Shown piece by piece: positions 56,538 through 64,000 of a DNA stretch of 64,000 nt. The notes below the pieces were generated by a model. The model was not told where the DNA came from and did no database searches. It saw only the letters and a list, made by a program, of their open reading frames with translations. Origin of the DNA: a virus; the IMG/VR virus record IMGVR_UViG_3300027709_000056, positions 124,001-188,000 of that record; one strand, given 5' to 3'. Positions within the stretch are counted from its first letter, which is position 1. Every line of letters starts with the position of its first letter. The position numbers and the translations under genes are program-made.

Positions 56538-56984
56538 TTATTTTTCCACTATTGCACTATTACTGCCGTGTTCAAAAACTTCAACACTAGAAAGTCTTAC
56601 ACGACCGCCAGTATCTTCGTCAATTAATGGTGCTACATAATTATAAACGTGTTCAGCAAATTTTTCACAACCAACACCATCCAATAAAACTACTTTTGCT
56701 ACACCTTTTTTATCTAATGCCATAAAGTCGTCTACATAAGGATCATTTTTGTCAACTGCAAATTTATGATCAAAAGTGTCTTCTAAATATTGTTTGATCC
56801 ATTTACAATTGCCAAAGTCATAAACCCAATTTTTATCATCAAGTTCAATAGCTTCGAATTCAAATCGAAATCCTAAACTATATCCGTGTATTAATGAACA
56901 ATGACTGTGGGTTGCTTTTGCTTGTCGGAAGGTACAACTTAACCCTCTTTCGTTACCGTATGTTTTTGTGCTTTTGTATTTCAT
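56538..56984 (-). CDS. queD: QueD/6-pyruvoyl-tetrahydropterin synthase-like protein
   Basis: 148 residues. T-fold enzyme. SHCSLIHGYSLGFRF corresponds to the Cys/HGH zinc and catalytic region, but the second His of HGH is Tyr; FDHKF and FEHGSNSA carry the other conserved His and Glu. QueD makes 6-carboxy-tetrahydropterin for 7-deazaguanine synthesis, used by some phages to modify DNA. No queC, queE or DNA-transglycosylase gene is in the window, so the pathway is unproven. AAAAGGAGAA before the ATG. Confidence 0.85.
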   Translation of the reverse strand: MKYKSTKTYGNERGLSCTFRQAKATHSHCSLIHGYSLGFRFEFEAIELDDKNWVYDFGNCKWIKQYLEDTFDHKFAVDKNDPYVDDFMALDKKGVAKVVLLDGVGCEKFAEHVYNYVAPLIDEDTGGRVRLSSVEVFEHGSNSAIVEK

Positions 56985-57042
56985 TTTATTCTCCTTTTAA
57001 ACGGCGGAGTATTTAAAGAGGGATCGACGTTAAGTCCTCATT
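56985..57042 (-). promoter_or_regulatory. Structured leader of the queD operon
   Basis: About 58 nt between predicted start and ATG. CTCC (minus strand, in ACTCCGCCG) can pair with GGAG of the Shine-Dalgarno across a TTTAAAA loop, and an upstream GAGG can pair with CCTC. A three-codon ORF (ATG AGG ACT TAA) lies at the 5' end. No preQ1 riboswitch consensus recognised. Confidence 0.35.
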
Positions 57043-57048
57043 TGTTAT

Positions 57049-57077
57049 AGTATATAGTCTTTACCATCCCTTGTCAA
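57049..57077 (-). promoter_or_regulatory. Sigma70-type promoter upstream of queD
   Basis: Minus strand: TTGACA (57077-57072), 17-base spacer, TATACT (57054-57049). Drives queD, cupin and GT8 genes. Confidence 0.85.
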
Positions 57078-57749
57078 CTACTTAAACTGGTGTGGGTTGT
57101 CAATTTCGTTATAGCATACTTGGAGATGTCTTGTATTAAAACTAACCGTTAATCGTTTATTGGTTTTATTAAAATAACTTCTATGATATAACCAACTAGG
57201 AAATAAAACGAGCATTCCTGTTCTAGGATGAAATTCCATTATGTCCGCAGTAAACTCTGTTGCTCTATCATGCACCTCAGCCATCTTTGCTAGTAATATT
57301 GGACTTTTAAAAACAATTGGAGCACTACCTTCTTCTACATAAGGATAATATGCTCCACTAACAATACTTAATTCGTGTCTATGCTCATTTACATGACCTT
57401 CATCTTCTTGTATATTAAACCAGCTTTTTGTAAGTTCAACATTTTCTAATCCAACAGTTCTAGTATAATCATTTAAACAGTTTTCAATATCCCGTCTTAT
57501 TTTTTTAAATTCGGGCATATCTAAACAGTTTGTAGTTTTGTGGACTTTACTTACTGGATCAAAAGATAAACTACTAGTTCTACCTTTGCCTACGTCTTTA
57601 GGCCAGTTAGATGTTTCTTCGAAGTTTGTCATAAGTTCAGAAATGATTTTGTTGTCTGGATGATTCTCAAAAGAAAATACTTGAACTAACGTTGGAAATA
57701 AATTGAATTCTGCCTTATCAAAAGAACCTTCGGGTATATTAGCTTTCAC
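57078..57749 (-). CDS. 2OG-Fe(II) oxygenase (PF13759-like), paralogue A
   Basis: 223 residues. SWFNIQEDEGHVNEHRHELSIVSGAYYPYVEEGSAPIVFKSP and HPRTGMLVLFPSWLYHRSYFNKTNKRLTVSFNTRH give the family signature: proximal His with acidic residue, distal His in FPSWLYH, and the 2OG Arg. About the same length and wording as the 57739 product, so tandem duplicates. Overlaps it by 11 bases. Confidence 0.88.
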   Translation of the reverse strand: MKANIPEGSFDKAEFNLFPTLVQVFSFENHPDNKIISELMTNFEETSNWPKDVGKGRTSSLSFDPVSKVHKTTNCLDMPEFKKIRRDIENCLNDYTRTVGLENVELTKSWFNIQEDEGHVNEHRHELSIVSGAYYPYVEEGSAPIVFKSPILLAKMAEVHDRATEFTADIMEFHPRTGMLVLFPSWLYHRSYFNKTNKRLTVSFNTRHLQVCYNEIDNPHQFK

Positions 57750-58380
57750 GCGGTTTCTCCATTCGATAGTCTTTAATAGTTTTTAAGTAAACTCTATCCA
57801 TAGAGCGTATTGTATTAAAACTTATTACATATCTTTTTTTACCAGGATTTGGTTCTACATAATGTCGTAACCAACTAGGAAATATTACTAATAATCCAGT
57901 ACGTGTTGGTATGTCTAAATCGTATCTATTATAGTATGTAGGTTTTATAATACAGTCATTCATTCGTAATGGTTGTAAAGGACTTTCTAAAACTAATGGT
58001 GCACTTTCTTCATCACAATAAGGATAGTATGCTCCACTAATTACACTTCGTTCGTGTCTATGGGCAGTTACTGAATTACCTTCAGACATTGTATTAAACC
58101 AGCTTGTTGAAATTAACGTATAATCAATTCCAGCTTCTTCACAGTATTCGTCACAACATGATTGTATTGTTTTCCATAAGTCTCGTAATCGTTCGTCACT
58201 TAAGAATTGTTCGTCACCAGTAATATAACTACTAACACCTCCTTTAACTAATCTATGTTGAGCAACATTTTCGTTCTCGTCTATCATTTGCACGGCAACT
58301 TTTTCACATGAATGGCCTATAATATCCCATGAAGATACTAGTGTTGGAAATGCGGCAAAGTGTTTAGGTTCAACTCTCAT
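57739..58380 (-). CDS. 2OG-Fe(II) oxygenase (PF13759-like), paralogue B
   Basis: 213 residues. SWFNTMSEGNSVTAHRHERSVISGAYYPYCDEESAPLVLESP and TRTGLLVIFPSWLRHYVEPNPGKKRYVISFNTIR mirror paralogue A. N-terminus FAAFPTLVSSWDI is also shared (FNLFPTLVQVFSF). Overlaps the upstream gene's end by 11 bases. Substrate unknown. Confidence 0.88.
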   Translation of the reverse strand: MRVEPKHFAAFPTLVSSWDIIGHSCEKVAVQMIDENENVAQHRLVKGGVSSYITGDEQFLSDERLRDLWKTIQSCCDEYCEEAGIDYTLISTSWFNTMSEGNSVTAHRHERSVISGAYYPYCDEESAPLVLESPLQPLRMNDCIIKPTYYNRYDLDIPTRTGLLVIFPSWLRHYVEPNPGKKRYVISFNTIRSMDRVYLKTIKDYRMEKPRES

Positions 58381-58951
58381 TATCTATCTCAAATTCAACT
58401 AACATTTTGTTACAAACATTTTCTTGTTTTGTTGGCCATTCTTTATTATTATAATAGTAAAATTGCACCATAGGAAAATATTCAAATACTTTGTCAATTT
58501 GGTAAATCCAATAGCTAGGATCTACTGGACTTGAATCTGCATCGTTATAGTTATCTGTGCCTTTATATATGTTGTTATAAAGTCCAGTATCTAAATCAAA
58601 CCCAATCATATGTACTTCAGGGGCGCCACTCCATTTAGTAGATATGCTGGCTCCTAATAATACTGCATAAGGTCCACTACCCCAATGCCATGGATCGTCA
58701 AGTCTTGTATTGCCTTTATATGGAAGTGGTGGAACTAGCCCACATAGTTTAAATTGGTCTATCCAATCAGCCCTAGTATAGATAGAACCGTAGTTACGGT
58801 CTTTTTGTGCTTCTTCAACCATACGGCGATCACAACAGATCAAATGAGTTACATAAAAATCTCGGAAAATCGCGTTACAACCAACCTTTATGTCATCACA
58901 TTTGCTGATGTCAATATCTTTTCTACTCTCTCCGTTGCCGATCACAAGCAT
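58370..58951 (-). CDS. GT42/DUF115-like Rossmann protein (putative sugar transferase)
   Basis: 193 residues. LVIGNGESRKDIDIS and VGCNAIFRDFYVTHLICCDRRMV resemble the start of CstII-type sialyltransferases and DUF115 proteins (GNGPS, CN..). WGSGPYAVLLGASIS and VHMIGFDLD follow. Family call is tentative. No Shine-Dalgarno: the minus strand reads ATTAAATA-TTGTC-ATG, five bases from box to ATG. Confidence 0.6.
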   Translation of the reverse strand: MLVIGNGESRKDIDISKCDDIKVGCNAIFRDFYVTHLICCDRRMVEEAQKDRNYGSIYTRADWIDQFKLCGLVPPLPYKGNTRLDDPWHWGSGPYAVLLGASISTKWSGAPEVHMIGFDLDTGLYNNIYKGTDNYNDADSSPVDPSYWIYQIDKVFEYFPMVQFYYYNNKEWPTKQENVCNKMLVEFEIDNES

Positions 58952-58956
58952 GACAA

Positions 58957-58964
58957 TATTTAAT
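58957..58964 (-). promoter_or_regulatory. Variant late promoter box (ATTAAATA) for a leaderless start
   Basis: Five bases before the ATG at 58951, overlapping the plus-strand box at 58962-58969. Confidence 0.35.
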
Positions 58965-58969
58965 AAATA
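58962..58969 (+). promoter_or_regulatory. T4-type late promoter box (AATAAATA), plus strand
   Basis: AATAAATA 25 bases before the ATG at 58995, with AGGGA in the leader; the start of the plus-strand fibre cassette. Confidence 0.6.
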
Positions 58970-58994
58970 TGTATAACGATAGGGACAAATACGA

Positions 58995-61900
58995 ATGACA
59001 GCATTTTATGATTTTTTTAGGTATATTAAATTATACTCTACAGACGGTGTAACACTTGAGTTTACGTTACAAGCTGATTCAGTAACTGATACGGTTAATA
59101 TAAGCCGGGGTACAGGCGTAGCTTGGACTGGTGCTTCAGAGGGTACAGATTCATTTAAAATAGATGTCGATTATACGTTAGAAGTACCTGTAACAACTAC
59201 TACTATTAGATTAACTGATGTTAATGCTAACGACCAGGATATAGCTCTTGTTGCCGGTGCTAATATGAATATTATACGTGATAGTGCTAATCAATTAACA
59301 ATTTCAGCATTAATAGGTGGTATTAGTAGAGCTATTACTAGTATTACACAAGCCAGCCCATGCGTTGTTCAAACAACAAACGTTCACAATTTTACAGAAG
59401 GTACCGCAGTTACTATTACAGATGTAGCTGGAATGACTCAGCTTAATGGTAATGAATACTATGCTGATATTTTAACTGGTACTACACTTGCATTATATGA
59501 AGATCCAGATTTAACAACAGCAATTGACAGTACAGGCTTTGGTGCTTATACATCAGCTGGTGTTGCCACTGGTGAATATTCAGGTGCAAGTAAATTAAAC
59601 GAATTAGATGATGTATTATTCAATGTTACTAATTTTTCAAATAGTATTAAAATAGGTGACACTACAACAGGAACTTTAAATGCCGCCGCTGGTAATGTTA
59701 TTATGGGCGTAGGTGCCGGTAATGCTATTACAGAGGGAGATAACAATGTTATAATTGGTCTTGCGGCAGGCCCTGGTATTACAGCTGGTCGGGACAATGT
59801 CTTAATAGGTAAAGATGTAGCAAATAACTCCAACAGTGATGGTGATTGGACTGATAGTGTTGCTGTAGGATTTAAAGCAGGTTTAGGTTCAGGTAATCCT
59901 ATCATTGGAACTGAAACACCAGAGAAAGCTGTATTCATAGGTTCATTCGCAGGTACAGGACACAATCATGATAATAATGTTGCGATAGGATATTTTGCTG
60001 GATCGAATTTGAGGGATGACGCCAATAAGAACGTGGCTATCGGCTCTGACGCTATGAGCCAGACCAAAAACGATCCTTCAGTTCAACAAAGTAATAACGT
60101 TGCAGTAGGATATTTTGCTTTGAGAGGTGCCAGCGATGCATCACAAATTGGTAACGTTGCAATAGGATCTGAAGCAGGTAAAGTAATTCTAGATGGTGAA
60201 CGCAACGTCTTTGTTGGTGAAAAAGCAGGTGTTCAACTTACTACAGGTGATTACAATACATTCATAGGAACCGACGCTGGTGGTGTTGTACATACTGGAG
60301 ACGGTAATGTTATTATAGGTAGGTATACAGGTACAAATGGACTAACAGATACTCTTGCAATTTATACACATCCTACTGGTGGCCCACCTAAGGAAAGAGT
60401 TACTATTACAGGTACAGGTAAAATTACAGTTGATTCAACTGGTGGTGAAATTAATGGTAATTCTATAGTAACTTCAAATAGTATTAGCGGTACTGTAACA
60501 GGACATATAATTCCAGATACAAATATTGCTTACGATTTAGGAAGTTCAACACACAAATTTAGAGATTTATACTTAGATGGTACAAGTCTTCATTTAGGTA
60601 GCACAATTTTAAGAGATAACGGTTCAGGTAGTTTACAAGTAAATCTTGTTAACGTATTACAAGTTGCCGCAGATGATTCAACTGTACGCACAATTGATAG
60701 TGGCGAATCAATTAAGTTTAGTGGAGCAGGAGGTGTTACAACGGCAACTGACGCAGAAGGTAATCTTACAATTACTGGAGTAGGAACATTAAGTGAATTA
60801 ACTGATGTACATAATGCGGTACCAACAGATGGTCAAGTACTTACTTGGGTTAATGCAAATTCAAGATGGGAACCAGTAACAGATGTTGAAACAGATATTA
60901 CAGGGTCTGTATTTGGTGATGACTCAACAGTACTAGTTGATGGTGTTAATAGTGCTATTAATTTAGATGGTACTATGAAGACTCATATGATACCGGCACT
61001 AGATGCTACGTATGACATAGGATCAGCTGAAAAGAAAATTAGAGATTTATATGTTGACGGTGGAGGTTCTTTCTGGATTGGTGATACTACAAAAATGCAA
61101 ATTGCACCTTATAAGTTTCAAGATGCAAGTTTTGGTCATTTTGTAGAATTAACAGGAGTAGCTGATGAACCAGATGACAGTTATTCTCCACGCTTATGTG
61201 GAATAGTTATAAGTCCTGATGGTACTAAACTATATACTCCTCAAGCTGATCGTAATAGTCCTTTACCTGACTATATGCGTATTGTTCAGTATACTTTAGG
61301 CACACCATTTGACCTTTCAACAATTACTAATACTGTAGCCCCTGCGAATTCTTTAGATGTTTCAGGACAAGTTAATGCACTTGGAGCCGGTGGAGCGTTT
61401 GCTAATACTGATACTAGTATAGGTGGAATACATTTTAAACCTGATGGTACTAAACTATGGATGATGACAGGTGCAAGTATATCTTATAGTGGTGGTACAG
61501 GACCTACTTATCATTCAGCAAATAAACTTGTTGAATATGATTTAAGTTCAGCCTGGGATATTACTTCAGCAACATTTAATAATAAATGGTCTGAAGCATT
61601 ATATGGTTATTCAGCATCACAGTTTAAGATAAGTGAAGACGGCAGATTTCTTTATATGCGGTCAACCCGAACAATAAAACAATGGGAAATGACAACACCG
61701 TTTGATATTTCTACATTAACACAATACGAAGATTTTAACCTTGAACAGACATATTTAAAATCTTACCTAACTGTTAGAGAACACTCAACAGGCAGTTATG
61801 ATAATTTAACTGATATGTGGATTAGTAAAGATGGATGGAGATGGTTTGGCTTATTCAATCATGGTCTATCTAATGATGGTATGATTTATGGTTATACAAT

Positions 61901-63002
61901 GACTACCAAATATGATATTACAACTTCAGTACCAATAGGACTTATAAACGAACACATAACACAACAAGATCCACCATATCAAAATTCTATAATGATTGCT
62001 GGTAGTAATCATCCTAATGGCAACAACGGACAACAAACAGGTATGTCAGACGAATGGGGTGATTGGACACGATCAATATTTTTTGCTGATGACGGAAAGA
62101 AACTGTATGTAGCTGGTTATTACGATAATCATCCAACTGTAGGTGCAGGTGGAATTCAACAATATAATATAACTGATTCAATAGATCCACAATTAAGATT
62201 TAAAGGTCTAGGTAAAGGCGTAAAAATTGAAGGTGAAATTGAATTGGCGTCAGGCGCTTCAGTTAACGAGATTAGTACAGATACTGATATGTCAGGTGAT
62301 AGTGACACGGCAATTCCAACAGAAAAAGCAGTTAAAACATACGTTGATACTAAAGTTGGTGGTAGTTTAACTGTAGCTGAAGAAGGTAGTGATTTAACAA
62401 CAGGTGCAACAAAATTAGATTTTGTTGGTACAGGTGTTACTGCTAGTGGTACAGGTACAACAAAAACAATTACTATTCCTGGCGGTGGCGGCGGTGGCGG
62501 TTGGACAGCAATTTCAACTCAAACTGTATCTTCATCCGTGACATCAGTAACATTTGGAAGTTTAGATCTTTCTGCTTATAGCACCGTGCGATTAGTAATA
62601 AGCGATCTTGTTCATAGTAACGCTCAATATACTTTCTTAAAGTTAAGTAATGACGGGTTCACAAGTGATGATACATGGTCCCAAAACGTAATAGCGATGT
62701 TTGACAATACTACAACATCTTATGATAGACACGCAAACAGTACAACGTTTAGCACTGGAGAATATCTTATTTTGACTTCTCATGTTGTATGGTTTGACCC
62801 GATAATAATGAGCGGCTGGCTAGATTTTGATTTAACAACGTCCAATGTGATTTGTAACGGACAAGGAGTTTCAAGGGATGACGGTGAGGGAGCAATTCTG
62901 TGGTCTGGAATTTGTGATGTTACAACTTTCACTGATTTAAAAATAGAAAAATTTAGCGGCACGTTTGAATCTGGAACTTTTAAATTATTAGGTATGGCAT
63001 AA
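58995..63002 (+). CDS. Plus-strand tail fibre: IGxxAG repeats, beta-propeller-like region, C-terminal head
   Basis: 1335 residues. About 1-210: beta-rich shaft. About 235-455: repeated N-V-x-I-G-x-x-A-G units (NVIIGLAAG, NVAIGYFAG, NVFVGEKAG, NVIIGRYTG), like YadA-type trimeric adhesin heads. About 505-530 and 670-695: YDLGSSTHKFRDLYLDG units shared with other fibres. About 720-1070: blades with ISPDGTKLYTP, FKPDGTKLWMM and ISEDGRFLYMRS, a WD/beta-propeller look. A Gly-rich hinge (about 1165) then a C-terminal domain. A different orientation from the other fibres suggests a host-range cassette. Confidence 0.85.
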   Translation: MTAFYDFFRYIKLYSTDGVTLEFTLQADSVTDTVNISRGTGVAWTGASEGTDSFKIDVDYTLEVPVTTTTIRLTDVNANDQDIALVAGANMNIIRDSANQLTISALIGGISRAITSITQASPCVVQTTNVHNFTEGTAVTITDVAGMTQLNGNEYYADILTGTTLALYEDPDLTTAIDSTGFGAYTSAGVATGEYSGASKLNELDDVLFNVTNFSNSIKIGDTTTGTLNAAAGNVIMGVGAGNAITEGDNNVIIGLAAGPGITAGRDNVLIGKDVANNSNSDGDWTDSVAVGFKAGLGSGNPIIGTETPEKAVFIGSFAGTGHNHDNNVAIGYFAGSNLRDDANKNVAIGSDAMSQTKNDPSVQQSNNVAVGYFALRGASDASQIGNVAIGSEAGKVILDGERNVFVGEKAGVQLTTGDYNTFIGTDAGGVVHTGDGNVIIGRYTGTNGLTDTLAIYTHPTGGPPKERVTITGTGKITVDSTGGEINGNSIVTSNSISGTVTGHIIPDTNIAYDLGSSTHKFRDLYLDGTSLHLGSTILRDNGSGSLQVNLVNVLQVAADDSTVRTIDSGESIKFSGAGGVTTATDAEGNLTITGVGTLSELTDVHNAVPTDGQVLTWVNANSRWEPVTDVETDITGSVFGDDSTVLVDGVNSAINLDGTMKTHMIPALDATYDIGSAEKKIRDLYVDGGGSFWIGDTTKMQIAPYKFQDASFGHFVELTGVADEPDDSYSPRLCGIVISPDGTKLYTPQADRNSPLPDYMRIVQYTLGTPFDLSTITNTVAPANSLDVSGQVNALGAGGAFANTDTSIGGIHFKPDGTKLWMMTGASISYSGGTGPTYHSANKLVEYDLSSAWDITSATFNNKWSEALYGYSASQFKISEDGRFLYMRSTRTIKQWEMTTPFDISTLTQYEDFNLEQTYLKSYLTVREHSTGSYDNLTDMWISKDGWRWFGLFNHGLSNDGMIYGYTMTTKYDITTSVPIGLINEHITQQDPPYQNSIMIAGSNHPNGNNGQQTGMSDEWGDWTRSIFFADDGKKLYVAGYYDNHPTVGAGGIQQYNITDSIDPQLRFKGLGKGVKIEGEIELASGASVNEISTDTDMSGDSDTAIPTEKAVKTYVDTKVGGSLTVAEEGSDLTTGATKLDFVGTGVTASGTGTTKTITIPGGGGGGGWTAISTQTVSSSVTSVTFGSLDLSAYSTVRLVISDLVHSNAQYTFLKLSNDGFTSDDTWSQNVIAMFDNTTTSYDRHANSTTFSTGEYLILTSHVVWFDPIIMSGWLDFDLTTSNVICNGQGVSRDDGEGAILWSGICDVTTFTDLKIEKFSGTFESGTFKLLGMA

Positions 63003-63012
63003 GGAAAAAGAT

Positions 63013-63249
63013 ATGGCAAATGAAAAGAAAATGGTTGATGGTGTAGTAAGTGAGTTAACTGACGAAGAACAAGCTACTCTAAATACTTCACGTGCAAAAA
63101 TACAAGCTAAGATTGATGCAGATGCTTGGAGAGTTTCTAGAGTGTCTAGCTACGGAAGTATAGGCGACCAGTTAGACGAAATTTATCATGATATAGATTC
63201 TTGGAAAGCAAGAATAGCCAAAGTTAAATCAGATAATCCAAAGACTTAA
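63013..63249 (+). CDS. Tail-fibre-associated small protein (assembly factor-like)
   Basis: 78 residues. Ends with YGSIGDQLDEIYHDIDSWKARIAKVKSDNPK, a motif (Y.SIGDQLD.I..DI..W...I..VK...PK) that follows fibre genes in many phages. Ten bases after the fibre stop with AAGGAAAAAG as SD. Probably a fibre adaptor or chaperone. Its end overlaps the convergent gene at 63246 by four bases. Confidence 0.75.
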   Translation: MANEKKMVDGVVSELTDEEQATLNTSRAKIQAKIDADAWRVSRVSSYGSIGDQLDEIYHDIDSWKARIAKVKSDNPKT

Positions 63250-63659
63250 ATTATTCTAATTTCTTTTCTAAATTCCGGTATACGTAAATACGGGCAAGTT
63301 TGACATACCCAACCCTTACTTTCTACTATGTAAAGATGAGGTTCTCTCTCAGCAGATTCAGTAATATGGCACGTTGAAAATGTAATTGTGCCTTCTTGTT
63401 CTTCTGGTTCAGATGATATACTACAATCAGGAAGTAAATAATCTTTAATTATAGGGAATGCCCATACAACATCAAGTCGTCCATCGTTATCTGTATCCAT
63501 AAAAGTTGTAATACTTCCTGGTACATCACTCCAAGACCAAAAGGCCATACTTTTAAAAAATGAATTTTTACTATCAAATAATGTTGTTGGGTCAACTTCC
63601 TCAGCACTAACTGAAGTTGAAAGCATAAGGCAGAATAACCCTATCAATAGTTTTTTCAT
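63246..63659 (-). CDS. Secreted/periplasmic protein of unknown function
   Basis: 137 residues with a clear Sec signal peptide (KK then LLIGLFCLMLSTSVSA, cut near A19). The mature part contains DTDNDGRLDVVW, an EF-hand/FG-GAP-like Asp loop, and four Cys that could form two disulfides (LPDCSIS, TCHIT, VCQTCP). A periplasmic or outer-surface factor. Role not recognised. Confidence 0.65.
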   Translation of the reverse strand: MKKLLIGLFCLMLSTSVSAEEVDPTTLFDSKNSFFKSMAFWSWSDVPGSITTFMDTDNDGRLDVVWAFPIIKDYLLPDCSISSEPEEQEGTITFSTCHITESAEREPHLYIVESKGWVCQTCPYLRIPEFRKEIRII

Positions 63660-63664
63660 AACTA

Positions 63665-64000
63665 TTACCGGCCTTTTCTAAGAATTTTTGCTTTGGTTTT
63701 AGATTCTCGGATAAGTTTTAGTTCTTTGGCATGACCTATTTTTACTTTAGATACGTCTTTTTTAATATCACGTAAATTCTGTTGCATATCTGCAAAGCGA
63801 TCATAACTGTCTGTAAAAAAATTATTTAGATTCTTGATTGCATCAATAACCCACCACCACCAAAAGAATGCGACGGTTCCAAAAGTTATTGCTATTGTGA
63901 CTAATAGATAATCTAGCCATCCTTGAATATCTATTTTTAAGATTAATATAATCGATAATAAAGCAGTTAATGGCAGTATACGGCCTAACCAAGTCCATAC
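63665..64000 (-). CDS. Membrane protein with coiled-coil tail (partial; start beyond the right edge)
   Basis: 111 readable residues. Two spans (about 9-25 and 33-55, the second ending FFWWWWVI), then a helical basic tail (SYDRFADMQQNLRDIKKDVSKVKIG; ESKTKAKILRKGR). The frame is open to the right edge with no convincing start, so the N-terminus is missing. Topology resembles a small inner-membrane or i-spanin-like protein. Confidence 0.55.
   Translation of the reverse strand, partial: VWTWLGRILPLTALLSIILILKIDIQGWLDYLLVTIAITFGTVAFFWWWWVIDAIKNLNNFFTDSYDRFADMQQNLRDIKKDVSKVKIGHAKELKLIRESKTKAKILRKGR

Noticed and set aside
56985-57042. preQ1 riboswitch before queD
   Set aside because: Pairing that could hide the Shine-Dalgarno is visible, but the preQ1-I/II consensus was not found.

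Overview
This window is a gene-dense, AT-rich segment of a large tailed phage of the marine T4-like (myovirus) type. Evidence: a family B DNA polymerase (gp43-like, partial at the left edge), a sliding-clamp loader subunit (gp44-like), a DsbA-like late-transcription DNA-binding protein, repeated ATAAATA late-promoter boxes, several fibre genes sharing one N-terminal adaptor motif, and the auxiliary genes usual in marine T4-like phages (PhoH, MazG, ThyX, 2OG-Fe(II) oxygenases, A-type Fe-S carrier, GroES, peptide deformylase). The host looks like a Gram-negative proteobacterium, plausibly an oceanic alphaproteobacterium: there are spanins, ClpA rather than ClpC, a 7Fe FdxA-type ferredoxin and an SbmA/BacA transporter, and no photosynthesis gene is present. 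Host assignment is inference. No tRNA, CRISPR, integrase or insertion sequence was seen.

Layout (almost all genes on the minus strand, so transcription runs right to left). 1-3.6 kb: gp43, glycosyltransferase, HAD phosphatase and DsbA behind a near-perfect sigma70-type promoter. 3.6-12.2 kb: a late block of proteins many of which share a short basic/hydrophobic N-terminal leader resembling the T4 capsid-targeting sequence; it includes a nucleotidyltransferase fused to an ADP-ribosyltransferase-like domain, a ParB-like/HAD protein, an Ala/Lys histone-H1-like protein, and at its head a 34-residue metallothionein-like peptide. 12.2-17.2 kb: small structural genes and a proteostasis set (ClpA, peptide deformylase, DnaJ/CbpA). 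17.2-20.2 kb: an envelope operon with TolQ/ExbB-like and TolR/ExbD-like proteins, an MscS-like beta-domain protein and other membrane proteins. 20.2-23.2 kb: spanin pair, a Ser-less acyl-carrier-like protein, a zinc microprotein, a GH108 endolysin and two conserved unknowns. 23.3-31.4 kb: PhoH, ThyX, parvulin, ferredoxin, gp44, oxygenases, MazG, GroES and a PolIII-alpha-like fragment. 31.4-53.3 kb: the adsorption apparatus (fibres, a beta-sandwich protein with an esterase-like head, YHYH protein, two subtilases, a cupredoxin-tipped fibre and a 2709-residue fibre), interrupted by an SbmA/BacA transporter and closed by an IscA-like carrier. 53.3-58.95 kb: small proteins, a Bax-like glucosaminidase, sugar-transfer enzymes, QueD-like protein and a tandem oxygenase pair. 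58.99-63.25 kb: a plus-strand fibre cassette. 63.25-64 kb: a secreted protein and a partial membrane protein.

Two promoter grammars are readable. Four TTGACA-N17-TATA(A/C/G)T promoters (near 3.0, 28.0, 55.2 and 57.1 kb) precede mainly replication, metabolism and cell-wall genes. ATAAATA-type boxes, usually preceded by G or T, precede structural and capsid genes. At several genes without a Shine-Dalgarno the box lies so close to the ATG that transcription should start on or beside the start codon, which predicts leaderless late mRNAs.

Most unusual content: the putative capsid-delivered protein set with its nucleotidyltransferase-ART fusion, the ExbB/ExbD/MscS-like envelope operon, the SbmA/BacA transporter, the metallothionein-like peptide, the paired active/degenerate subtilases and the cupredoxin fibre tip. 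Function calls rest on motifs read by eye; no database search was run.
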